From Roseiarcus sp963741845 (GTDB taxonomy: Bacteria; Pseudomonadota; Alphaproteobacteria; Rhizobiales; Beijerinckiaceae): DNA of 64,000 nucleotides. The translations under genes were made by a program, and so were the position numbers. The stretch covers positions 62,001 to 126,000 of the forward strand of contig CAVUJV010000010.1 in the NCBI GenBank assembly GCA_963741845.1. The letters run 5' to 3'. The notes below the pieces were generated by a model. It was not told the origin of the DNA. It did not search any database and saw only the letters and a program-made list of their open reading frames with translations. Shown here piece after piece: positions 18,680 through 26,379 of this stretch. Each line of letters opens with the position of its first letter. The stretch's first letter is position 1.

Positions 18680-19708
18680 CTAGCCCGCGAGCGCCGCCGT
18701 CACCGCGTCGCGGTCGATTCCCCTCTGCGCGATCACGACGAGGCGACTGAGCCGCTGCTCGTCCGGCGCCCATGGACGGTCGAAGTCGCGGCGGAAGCGC
18801 TTGCCGACGCCCTGCACCAGCATCCGCATCGGCTTGCCCTCGATGGCGACGAATCCCTTGATGCGCAGGATGTCGTGCGTCTCGGTCGCGCCGGTCAGGC
18901 GGGCGATCAGCGCCTCTGGGTCGCTCACGGATGGAATCGTGACGACGAACGTGTCGAAATCGTCGTGATCGTGCTCGCCGTCCGCGTCGTGATGCGAGGG
19001 ACGAGCGGCAAGATCATCCTCCGCCGCGGCCCTCATGCCGAGCAGCACGTTGGGGTCGATCGCGCCCTCGCGCGCAGGCGCGATCTTGACGGCGCGGGGA
19101 ACGGCGCTCGCAATTTCGGCGCGGAGCGCGTCGAGTTGCTCCGGCCGCACGAGGTCCGCCTTGTTCAGCACGACGAGATCGGCGCAGAGCAACTGGTCCT
19201 CGTAAACCTCCTCCAGGGGATTGTCGTGATCGAGCGACGGGTCGGCCGCGCGCTGCTCGGCGACCCGCGCGGGATCGTCGGCGAAGCGCCCCTCTGCAAC
19301 CGCCGCGGCGTCCACCACGGCGACGACGCCGTCGACGGTCAGCTTCGTGCGCAGCTCCGGCCAGTCGAAGGCTTTCACCAGCGGCTTCGGCAGCGCGAGC
19401 CCGGAGGTCTCGATCACGATATGGTCGGGCTTCGGCTCGCGCTTCAGGAGCGCGGCGACGGCGGGCGCAAAATCGTCGGCGACCGTGCAGCAGATGCAGC
19501 CGTTGGCCAGCTCGATGATCCGGTCGCTCGGACAAGCCTCGTCTCCACAGCCCCGCAGAACTTCGCCGTCGACGCCGACGTCGCCGAATTCGTTGATGAT
19601 CAGCGCGAGCCGGCGCCCGCCCGCGTTGGCGAGGATGTGGCGGATCAGCGTCGTCTTGCCAGCGCCGAGAAAGCCGGTGACGATGGTGACGGGAGTCTTT
19701 GCGAGCAT
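18680..19708 (-). CDS. cobW: CobW GTP-dependent metallochaperone
   Basis: G3E-family GTPase thought to deliver cobalt for cobalamin synthesis. Walker A GFLGAGKTTL (residues ~12-21), the metal-binding CxCC in NGCICCTVADDFA, GTP specificity motif NKADLV, and a histidine/aspartate-rich segment HHDADGEHDHDDFD (about residues 240-253) just before the C-terminal CobW domain. 342 residues, intact. It follows the DUF1636 gene by 6 bases and leads into cobN by 8, within the riboswitch-controlled operon. Confidence 0.93.
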   Translation of the reverse strand: MLAKTPVTIVTGFLGAGKTTLIRHILANAGGRRLALIINEFGDVGVDGEVLRGCGDEACPSDRIIELANGCICCTVADDFAPAVAALLKREPKPDHIVIETSGLALPKPLVKAFDWPELRTKLTVDGVVAVVDAAAVAEGRFADDPARVAEQRAADPSLDHDNPLEEVYEDQLLCADLVVLNKADLVRPEQLDALRAEIASAVPRAVKIAPAREGAIDPNVLLGMRAAAEDDLAARPSHHDADGEHDHDDFDTFVVTIPSVSDPEALIARLTGATETHDILRIKGFVAIEGKPMRMLVQGVGKRFRRDFDRPWAPDEQRLSRLVVIAQRGIDRDAVTAALAG

Positions 19709-19714
19709 CGGGTT

Positions 19715-20086
19715 TCAGGGCTCCGCGGAAATCGGGAGGGGCGGGGTTCGGGAGACGACGCCCTTGCGGAAGGGCAGGGGCCGCTCGCGCCAGGGCACAA
19801 TTCCGTCGGCGGAGGCCGCGTAGCGGCGCGCGCCCGTCACGATGTCCTCGAGATTCGTCTCGCGGTCGAGATCGCCGACGACATAGGTCCATTTCCCCGG
19901 CGCGGCGAGCGCGACCGTGCAGGGCCGCTTGCAGACCGAAAGGCATTGGACCGGCTGGACGCGCACGTTCTCGCCGGCAAGTCGCCGGGCAAGCGCCTCA
20001 TGCAGCGCGTCGCCCAGCACTTCGCCGTCCGACTTGCAGGTGACGCAGACGAGGAGCGTCGCGGCGGCCGAATTCGCGGCGGTCAT
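19715..20086 (-). CDS. DUF1636 ferredoxin-like metal-binding protein
   Basis: A 123-residue protein of the DUF1636 family, often found next to cobW in alphaproteobacteria. Cysteines in VCVTCKSDGE near the N-terminus and VQCLSVCKRPC near the middle resemble thioredoxin-like [2Fe-2S] ferredoxin ligands. Its biochemical role is not settled; association with cobalt handling or electron supply to the B12 pathway is inference from context. First main gene after the B12 riboswitch. There is no clear ribosome-binding site before its ATG, but a 19-codon frame ends 12 bases upstream, so re-initiation is possible. Confidence 0.82.
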   Translation of the reverse strand: MTAANSAAATLLVCVTCKSDGEVLGDALHEALARRLAGENVRVQPVQCLSVCKRPCTVALAAPGKWTYVVGDLDRETNLEDIVTGARRYAASADGIVPWRERPLPFRKGVVSRTPPLPISAEP

Positions 20087-20098
20087 CGGCGCCGGCGC

Positions 20099-20158
20099 TC
20101 AGGCGCGGCCCGAAGCGGCGAGACGGTTGGAATGCAGCGGAAGAAAGAGGTTCATCAT
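20099..20158 (-). CDS. Candidate 19-codon leader peptide
   Basis: Between the riboswitch and the DUF1636 gene there is a short frame, MMNLFLPLHSNRLAASGRA, beginning at ATG 20158 (or the next ATG at 20155). GGGGAG stands 2 and 5 bases before these two ATGs. It stops 12 bases before the DUF1636 ATG, which lacks its own clear ribosome site. That spacing fits translational coupling. I do not recognise the peptide, and a chance frame cannot be excluded from one sequence. Confidence 0.4.
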   Translation of the reverse strand: MMNLFLPLHSNRLAASGRA

Positions 20159-20184
20159 GGCTCCCCGGCCGCCCCTCCGGCGGC

Positions 20185-20378
20185 CTCGTGCGGGTTGATC
20201 GGCGCTCGGCAGGTCTCCTGGCTCACGGCGTATCGCCAGCGCCGCCTTCCCGGGCTTGTCGCAAGCCCAGTGGCGAAACGCGCCGGCACGCCGCTCACAG
20301 TCGCGGGGGCGGCCGCGGAAAGGGCTCTGGAAGCCCGCCCGCGTTCCCTATTCACCCTCGTTAATCCGAGGGACCGAG
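20185..20378 (-). promoter_or_regulatory. Cobalamin (adenosylcobalamin) riboswitch
   Basis: Read on the minus strand, this stretch has the conserved order of a B12 riboswitch. A 5' GGTGAATAGGGAA element comes first, then GCGACTGTGAGCGGC, GCCACTGGGC, CCCGGGAAGGC, and the B12 box GTGAGCCAGGAGACCTGCC (20207-20225). A hairpin CCTCG-CGAGG lies at the 5' edge. Downstream, a GGCCGCC/GGCGGCC stem (20168-20186) immediately before the first ribosome site could serve as the expression platform by hiding the GGGGAG. It precedes DUF1636-cobW-cobN-cobG-cobH-cobI-cobJ, so B12 should repress that operon. Confidence 0.93.
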
Positions 20379-20508
20379 CGACTTTTCGTGTCCCAGCTTT
20401 GCGAAGGAATGTCAAATTGCGGGGCGCCGTCTCCATGAGGCAGACAAGCGCCGACGCTTGGGGCCGCCGCTCGTTTCCTGCTAGCCCCTCGCGCCTGAGA
20501 GGAGACGC

Positions 20509-21543
20509 ATGACCCCATCGCACATTTGGCGCAGTTCGGGCCGAGGGGCCGCGCTCGCCCTTGCTCTGCTTCTCCTCGCTGCGCCGGTTCGGGCGGCCGA
20601 GGGGCAGCCGACGCTGACCGGCGACACCCGCATTCACGACCCCTCCGTCATCGAGGCCGGCGGCCAATTCGCGGCCTTCGGCACGGGCGAGCAGGGGCCT
20701 TCGCGCGGCGCGATCCGCGTGAAGACGTCGCCGGACGGGATCGCGTGGAAGGACGCGGGCACGATCGGCAGGGGCGTCCCGAAATGGGCGGAGGCTGCGC
20801 TCGGCTATCGGCCGATCAATATCTGGGCGCCGTCGGTCAGCCGGCAGGGCGCCACGGCCTATCTCTATTACGCGCTCTCGACCTTCGGCGGAAACGCCAG
20901 CGCCATCGGCCTCATGACCAACGCGCGCTTCGACCCGACGAAGCCCGGCGAAGGCTGGGAGGATCGGGGCCTGGTGCTGAAGTCCGGTCCGGGCGACGAT
21001 TTCAACGCCATCGATCCGTTCCGCATCGATCTCGCCGACGGCCGGGCTTTTCTTGTCTGGGGCTCGTTCTGGTCGGGGATCAAGCTGAGCGAACTGGATC
21101 CGGTCTCGGGCAAGCTCCGCGATCCGAAAGCGGCGCCGATCGCGCTCGCCTCAAGGGGCGGAGGCGCGGTCGAGGCGCCCGCCATCCTCGAACATGACGG
21201 GAAGTTCTATCTCTTCGTGAGCTTCGACCAGTGCTGCAAGGGCGTCGGTTCGACCTATAGCGAGCGCGTGGGACGCGCCGACAGGATCGAGGGGCCGTAT
21301 CGCGACAGGGACGGAAAGGCCATGATGGAGGGCGGCGGCTCGCCGCTCCTCGTCACGACCGGGCGTTTCATCGGGCCGGGCGGAGCCGAGCCCGTGAAGA
21401 CCGGGAGGGGCGACATGCTGGCCTATCACTATTACGACGGCGACAGGGCCGGCGCGCCGACGCTTGAACTCGCGCCCCTCCGCTGGACAGCGGACGGCTG
21501 GCCGGCGCTCGATCCGTTTCCGCAACAGGGTGCAGCGCGATGA
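20509..21543 (+). CDS. Glycoside hydrolase family 43 (arabinan endo-1,5-alpha-L-arabinosidase-like), secreted
   Basis: A 344-residue secreted protein with a signal peptide (ALALALLLLAAPVRAAEG, cut near residue 30) and a five-bladed propeller GH43 domain. The three catalytic carboxylates can be placed: Asp44 in RIHDPSVIEA (base), Asp169 in NAIDPFRI (pKa modulator), Glu222 in VEAPAIL (acid). The INIWAPSVS motif is typical of GH43 arabinanases. Family activity is cleavage of alpha-1,5-arabinan or related furanosides, here outside the cytoplasm. Oddly it is the first gene of a plus-strand unit with cobO, overlapping it as ATGA. No sugar transporter or other carbohydrate gene is nearby. Intact; base composition like its neighbours. 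Confidence 0.85.
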   Translation: MTPSHIWRSSGRGAALALALLLLAAPVRAAEGQPTLTGDTRIHDPSVIEAGGQFAAFGTGEQGPSRGAIRVKTSPDGIAWKDAGTIGRGVPKWAEAALGYRPINIWAPSVSRQGATAYLYYALSTFGGNASAIGLMTNARFDPTKPGEGWEDRGLVLKSGPGDDFNAIDPFRIDLADGRAFLVWGSFWSGIKLSELDPVSGKLRDPKAAPIALASRGGGAVEAPAILEHDGKFYLFVSFDQCCKGVGSTYSERVGRADRIEGPYRDRDGKAMMEGGGSPLLVTTGRFIGPGGAEPVKTGRGDMLAYHYYDGDRAGAPTLELAPLRWTADGWPALDPFPQQGAAR

Positions 21544-22145
21544 CCGACTCCGATGACCGCCACAAGGCGAAGATGGCCAAACGCAAGGCGGCGCAGGACG
21601 CCGAAGTCGCGTCGAAGCCGATTGCGGAGAAAGGCCTGCTTCTCGTCCATACCGGTCCCGGCAAGGGCAAGTCGACGGCGGCCTTCGGCCTCGCGCTGCG
21701 CGCGCTGGGGCGGGGCAGGCGCGTCGGCGTGGTGCAGTTCATCAAGGGCGCCTGGACGACGGGCGAGCGCGCGGCCTTCGAGCGCTTCGGCGACCGGATC
21801 GAATGGCGCACCATGGGCGAGGGCTTCACCTGGGAGACGCAGGACCGCGCGCGGGACGTGGCCGCCGCGGCCGCCGCCTGGCGCGAGGTCCTGCGCATGA
21901 TGGCGGATCCGACGATCGACCTTCTCGTGCTCGACGAACTCAACATCGCTTTGCGCTACGATTATCTGCCGCTCGCCGAGGTGGTCGCGGCATTGAAGGC
22001 GCGCCGTCCCGGCCTGCATGTCGTCGTCACGGGGCGCAACGCCAAGCCGGAGATGATCGAGGCGGCCGATTGCGTCACCGAATTCGGCCTCGTGAAGCAT
22101 CATTTCGCGGCGGGCGTCCGTGCGCAGGAGGCGATCGAGTTTTGA
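21540..22145 (+). CDS. cobO: Cob(I)yrinic acid a,c-diamide adenosyltransferase
   Basis: Transfers the adenosyl group of ATP to the cobalt(I) corrinoid. CobO/BtuR/CobA fold, 201 residues. P-loop HTGPGKGKSTAAFGLALRALG-like segment at residues ~36-50, then VGVVQFIKGAW, FTWETQDRARD, LLVLDELNIALRYDYLP and VVVTGRNAKPEMIEAAD. The charged N-terminal tail (HKAKMAKRKAAQDAE) is common in alphaproteobacterial forms. The start overlaps the GH43 stop (ATGA) and its stop overlaps the cobQ start (TTGA). Confidence 0.94.
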   Translation: MTDSDDRHKAKMAKRKAAQDAEVASKPIAEKGLLLVHTGPGKGKSTAAFGLALRALGRGRRVGVVQFIKGAWTTGERAAFERFGDRIEWRTMGEGFTWETQDRARDVAAAAAAWREVLRMMADPTIDLLVLDELNIALRYDYLPLAEVVAALKARRPGLHVVVTGRNAKPEMIEAADCVTEFGLVKHHFAAGVRAQEAIEF

Positions 22146-23598
22146 CCGCCCGCTCGCTCATGTTTCAGGGGACGGGCTCCGACGTCGGCAAGTCGCTGAT
22201 CGTCGCGGGCCTCTGCCGCGCCTATCTACGGCGCGGCCTCGTCGTGCGGCCGTTCAAGCCGCAGAACATGTCGAACAATGCGGCGGTCACGGCGGACGGC
22301 GGCGAGATCGGCCGCGCGCAGGCGCTTCAGGCGCGCGCATGTCGCGTTCCGCCTTCCGTGCACATGAACCCGGTGCTGCTGAAGCCGCAGAGCGAGATCG
22401 GCTCGCAGGTCGTGGTGCAGGGCCGCGTCATCGGCAATGCGAAGGCCCGCGAGTACCAGTCGCTCAAGCCGAAACTCATGCCCGCCGTGCTCGACAGCTT
22501 CGAGCGCATGAAGGCCGAGGCCGACCTTGTTCTGGTCGAGGGCGCGGGCAGCGCGGCCGAGATCAACCTGCGCGAAGGCGACATCGCCAACATGGGGTTT
22601 GCGAGGGCGGCCGGCTGCCCCGTGGTCCTCGTCGGCGACATCGACCGCGGCGGCATATTCGCGCAAATGCTCGGGCACGAAAGCCGCGCTCGCGCCCGAC
22701 GACGCCGCGACGATCGCAGGCTTCCTCGTCAACAAGTTCCGCGGCGACGCGAGCCTCTTCGCGAGCGGCATGACGCTCATCGCCGAGCGCACCGGCTGGC
22801 GCGCCTTCGGCCTCGCGCCCTTCTTCGCCGACGCGGCGCATCTTCCCGCCGAGGACGCCTTCGGCCTCGGCGCCGCCACGACGCCGGCGCAGCGCGGCGT
22901 GACCGTCGCCGTGCCGGTCCTTTCGCGCATCGCCAATTTCGACGATTTCGATCCGCTGCGGATGGAGCCGGGCGTGAGGCTCGTCTTCGTGCGCGCGGGC
23001 GAACCGCTGCCTGTCTGCGATCTCGTCATCCTGCCGGGCAGCAAGGCGACCATCGCCGACCTCGCGTTTTTTCGCGCGCAGGGCTGGGACATCGACCTCA
23101 TGGCTCATGTGAGGCGAGGGGGCCGCGTGCTCGGGATCTGCGGCGGCTACCAGATGCTGGGCAGGAGCGTCGACGATCCGGACGGGATCGAAGGGCCCGC
23201 CGGGCGCGGTCCCCGGCCTCGGCCTGCTCGACATCGAAACCGTGCTTCGCGGCGACAAGACCTTGCGGGAGGTCGAGGGCGAATGCCTCGCGAATGGCGC
23301 GCCCTTTCGCGGCTACGAGATGCATGTCGGCAAGACGGCGGGGGCGGACTGCGCGCGTCCCCTGTTGCGCTTTTCCGACGGGCGCACGGACGGGGCGGTC
23401 TCGGTCGACGGCCGGATCGCCGGCGCCTATGTCCATGGCCTCTTCGCGGATGATCGCCAGCGGGCGGCCTGGCTCGCGCTCATCGGCGCGCGCTCCGATC
23501 TCGCCTACGAGGCGACGGTCGAAAGTACGCTCGACGCGCTGGCCGACCACCTCGCGACGCATCTCGACCTCGACGCCATCCTCGCCGCCGCGCGGTGA
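22142..23598 (+). CDS. cobQ: Cobyric acid synthase (frameshifted near 22674 and 23203)
   Basis: Glutamine- and ATP-dependent amidation of the b, d, e and g side chains of adenosylcobyrinate diamide. The start is TTG at 22142, overlapping the cobO stop. N-terminal synthetase domain: MFQGTGSDVGKSLIVAGLCR and KPQNMSNNAAVTADGGEIG. Two shifts, each a GGG where GG is expected, split the frame. The first falls after FAQMLG, before TKAALAPDDAATIAGF; the second falls in PAGAVPGLGLLDIETVL. The glutaminase domain has LGICGGYQMLG and AYVHGLFADD. Removing two bases gives 484 residues, the standard CobQ length. Confidence 0.9.
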
Positions 23599-23701
23599 GG
23601 GCCGGGGAGCCGGTCAGCGGGCCAGGCGCTTTCCCATATTGAACTCGCGTCGTATGGTTTGGCGTGCGGGGGGCTCGGGCCGCTTGTTTCGGGTTTAGGA
23701 T

Positions 23702-24727
23702 TTGGGGGCAGGCTTGCGGCGCGCAGCAATCGCGATCGTCACAATTCTCGTTGCGCTCTTCGTCATTGCGCCGATCACGGCGTGGTCGGGGCTTGCGCTG
23801 TGGTTCCGCTTTCCCGGGCCGGACTGGGCGCGCGCAATCGCCGCGGGGCTGTTCGTCCTGCTCGGCCTTGCGACCATCGTCACGCTCTTCACGCGGCGCC
23901 GCTGGCCGGCGCTCGCGATTTTCGCCCTGGCGTACGGCGGATTGCTTCTCTGGTGGAGCACGATCACGCCCCCGAACAACGGCGAATGGCAGCCGGAGGT
24001 CGCCCATCAGACGACGGGCAAGATCGACGGCGACATCCTGACCCTCTCCGACGTCCGCGACTTCAACTGGCGGACGGAAACGGAATTCACCGAACGGTGG
24101 GAGCCGCACGCCTACGATCTCTCGAAGCTGAAGACGCTCGATCTCTTTCTCGCCTACTGGGCGGGGCCCGAGATGGCCCATGTCATCATGAGCTTCGGCT
24201 TCGAGAACGGCGACCATCTGGCCTGGTCGGTCGAGGTGCGGCGCGAGAAGGGCGGGGAGTTCGCGCCGGTCGCGGACGCGTTCCGCAACCATACGATCAT
24301 CTATCTCGCGACGACCGAGCGCGATTCGGTCCGGCTGCGCACCAACGTCCGGGGCGAGGACGTGCGCCTCTACCGGCTCAATACGCCGCCCGATCAGGCG
24401 CGGCTCCTGCTGCTTGAATATGTGGCGGAGTCGAACGAACTCGCGGAACAGCCGCAGTTCTACAATTCCATCACCGCGAACTGCTCGACGGCGGTCTTCA
24501 AGCTCGTGCGCGCCGCGGGCGGGACCTTTCCGTGGGACTGGCGGCTCGTCGTCAACGGCTTCCTGCCCGGCTATCTCTACGATCACGGGGCGGTCGATAC
24601 CTCCATCCCGCTGGCCGAACTGATGAAGCGGGCGAAGATCAGCGAGAAGGCGCGCGCGGCGGACAATTCGCCGGACTTCTCGAACCTCATCCGCGTCGGC
24701 GTCCCGGCGTCGCCGCTCCGCGAGTGA
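23702..24727 (+). CDS. DUF4105 domain membrane protein
   Basis: A ~341-residue protein with three N-terminal hydrophobic segments (IAIVTILVALFVIAPITAW; AIAAGLFVLLGLATIVTLF; ALAIFALAYGGLLLWW) and a large domain with the DUF4105 features: ISDVRDF-like ILTLSDVRDFNWRT, HVIMSFGFENGDHLAWSVE, and the conserved cysteine motif YNSITANCSTAVFKLVR (resembling the NlpC/P60-like Cys region). Function is unknown; the domain faces the periplasm if the N-terminus is inside. Start codons are TTG at 23702 or TTG at 23714; no ATG fits, so the start is uncertain. Confidence 0.78.
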   Translation: MGAGLRRAAIAIVTILVALFVIAPITAWSGLALWFRFPGPDWARAIAAGLFVLLGLATIVTLFTRRRWPALAIFALAYGGLLLWWSTITPPNNGEWQPEVAHQTTGKIDGDILTLSDVRDFNWRTETEFTERWEPHAYDLSKLKTLDLFLAYWAGPEMAHVIMSFGFENGDHLAWSVEVRREKGGEFAPVADAFRNHTIIYLATTERDSVRLRTNVRGEDVRLYRLNTPPDQARLLLLEYVAESNELAEQPQFYNSITANCSTAVFKLVRAAGGTFPWDWRLVVNGFLPGYLYDHGAVDTSIPLAELMKRAKISEKARAADNSPDFSNLIRVGVPASPLRE

Positions 24728-24746
24728 GCGGCGGCGCCCGCGCGGA

Positions 24747-25511
24747 CTACTCCGCTTTCGTCTCGAAGAGCCCGACATCGAGCAGGAACGACCCGTCCTC
24801 CTCGATCGCGAAATGCGCCTTCGTCTCGGCCGAGGCCGCCCTTTGCAGGGCGCGAATGGCGCGGGCGTTCTCCTCGGGCGTGCGCATCCGCGCGATCCAG
24901 ACGGGGAAATCCATGCGGATGCGCCACGTCCGGCAACCGATCAGCGCGAAGCCGGCCCGGCCGAGGCCGGCGATCCATTCGGAGGCCGAATAGTCGCGGC
25001 AGTGCGACGTGTCGCGCAGGAGCTCCACCGCCTGAAGATGCGTGTCGAACAGCGCCGCGCCGGGCGCATAGGCGTCCATGAACACCGCCCGCGAACCGGC
25101 TTTCAGCACCCGCCGCGCTTCCCGCAGGCCGCCTTCGAAGTCGCGCCAGTGATGGGCGGAATAGCGGCAGGCGACGAAATCGAAGCGGCCCGTATCGAAC
25201 GGCAGGCGCTCGGCCGGCGCCACGGCCGTCTCGATGTTGGCGAGGCCCCGCTCGCGCGCCGTCGCGGCGACGGCCGCCAGCATGTCGGACGAGAGGTCGG
25301 CCGCTGTCACCCGCGCGGCATGGGCCGCCATGAGATAGGAGACATGGCCGCCGCCGCAGCCGAGATCGAGCGCATGGGCAGGCTTCACGTCCCGGATGAT
25401 CGCCTCGAGCGCCTGCAGGTCCGGCCCCTGCGAATGGACCGCGCTCTCGACATAGGCCCTGGCGCGCGGCCCGAACTGGGCCTCGACGGCTTTCTCATGC
25501 GCTTGCGGCAT
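24747..25511 (-). CDS. Class I SAM-dependent methyltransferase
   Basis: A 254-residue Methyltransf_11-type enzyme. Motif I is ALDLGCGGGHVSYLMA (about residues 46-61), motif II VTAADLSSDMLAAV, then ERLPFDTGRFDFVACRYSAHHW and the UbiE/COQ5-like ALREARRVLKAGSRAVFMD segment. The substrate is unknown. It diverges from an XRE-type regulator across ~87 bases rich in A/T that include TATAAT/TATTAT-like elements, so joint control is likely. Confidence 0.85.
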   Translation of the reverse strand: MPQAHEKAVEAQFGPRARAYVESAVHSQGPDLQALEAIIRDVKPAHALDLGCGGGHVSYLMAAHAARVTAADLSSDMLAAVAATARERGLANIETAVAPAERLPFDTGRFDFVACRYSAHHWRDFEGGLREARRVLKAGSRAVFMDAYAPGAALFDTHLQAVELLRDTSHCRDYSASEWIAGLGRAGFALIGCRTWRIRMDFPVWIARMRTPEENARAIRALQRAASAETKAHFAIEEDGSFLLDVGLFETKAE

Positions 25512-25598
25512 CCTTGCCTCCTTGCGAAAATCGGCCGGCAGAATGGCGAAGGATCAGCCTGTTACAATTGAGAATGTGATCCTATTATAAGAACCACC

Positions 25599-26378
25599 AT
25601 GCTGGAGAGCGATCAGCGCCGCCTGCTCGGCGACTTCGTCCGCGTCCATCGCGAACGCGCCCGTCCGCCCGCGTCCGCCGGCCGCCGCCGCACGCCCGGT
25701 CTCCGCCGGGAGGAACTGGCGGCGCAGGCGGGGATCAGCACGACCTGGTGCGCCTGGATCGAGCAGGGCCGCCCCGTGCAGGCTTCGCCCGAGACGCTGG
25801 GCCGGCTCGCGCTGGCGCTGGCGCTGAGCCGCGCCGAGCGCGCCTATCTCTTCGAGCTCGCCGGGCGGCTCGACCCGGATCTCATGGACACTTCGCAGGG
25901 CAGCGCGCCGCCTTCGCTTCTCGCCGCGGTCAACGCCGTCGCGCATCCGGCTTACGGGCTCGATCGCCTCTGGAACGCCTGCGCATGGAACGAAGCCGCG
26001 GCGCGGCTCTTCCGCGGCTGGCTCGACGGCGGCCATCAGCGCAATCTCCTGCGGTTCATCTTTCTGGAGGAGAGCGCGCGCGCCCTCATCCCGGACTGGC
26101 AGGACAGGGCGCGGCGGTTGCTGGCCGAGTTCCGCTCCGACTTCGGCCACACGTTCCGCGACGCCGGGGTCAAGGCTTTCATCGGCGCGCTGAAGGCCGA
26201 GAGCCCGCTCTTCGCCCGCCTGTGGGACGATCAGGACGTTGAGCGTCGCCTTGGCGGATTGCGGACCTTCCATCATCCGCAGGACGGACGGCTCGCCTTC
26301 GAGCAGCATACGTTCAGCCTGTCCGAGCGGCCGGACTACAAGCTGGTCCTGCTGACGCCGGCGGCGGCAGAAGGGTGA
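25599..26378 (+). CDS. XRE-family transcriptional regulator with MmyB-like ligand domain
   Basis: A 259-residue regulator. The N-terminal helix-turn-helix contains RRRTPGLRREELAAQAGIST and TWCAWIEQGRP, the form typical of the MmyB-like regulator family; the C-terminal PAS-like MmyB domain follows (LWNACAWNEAAARLFRGW; FRSDFGHTFRDAGVKAFIG; FEQHTFSLSERPDYKLVLLTP). Family members bind a small hydrophobic ligand. Divergent from the methyltransferase gene, which is the most likely target. Convergent with cysG, one base apart. Confidence 0.85.
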   Translation: MLESDQRRLLGDFVRVHRERARPPASAGRRRTPGLRREELAAQAGISTTWCAWIEQGRPVQASPETLGRLALALALSRAERAYLFELAGRLDPDLMDTSQGSAPPSLLAAVNAVAHPAYGLDRLWNACAWNEAAARLFRGWLDGGHQRNLLRFIFLEESARALIPDWQDRARRLLAEFRSDFGHTFRDAGVKAFIGALKAESPLFARLWDDQDVERRLGGLRTFHHPQDGRLAFEQHTFSLSERPDYKLVLLTPAAAEG

Positions 26379-26379
26379 T

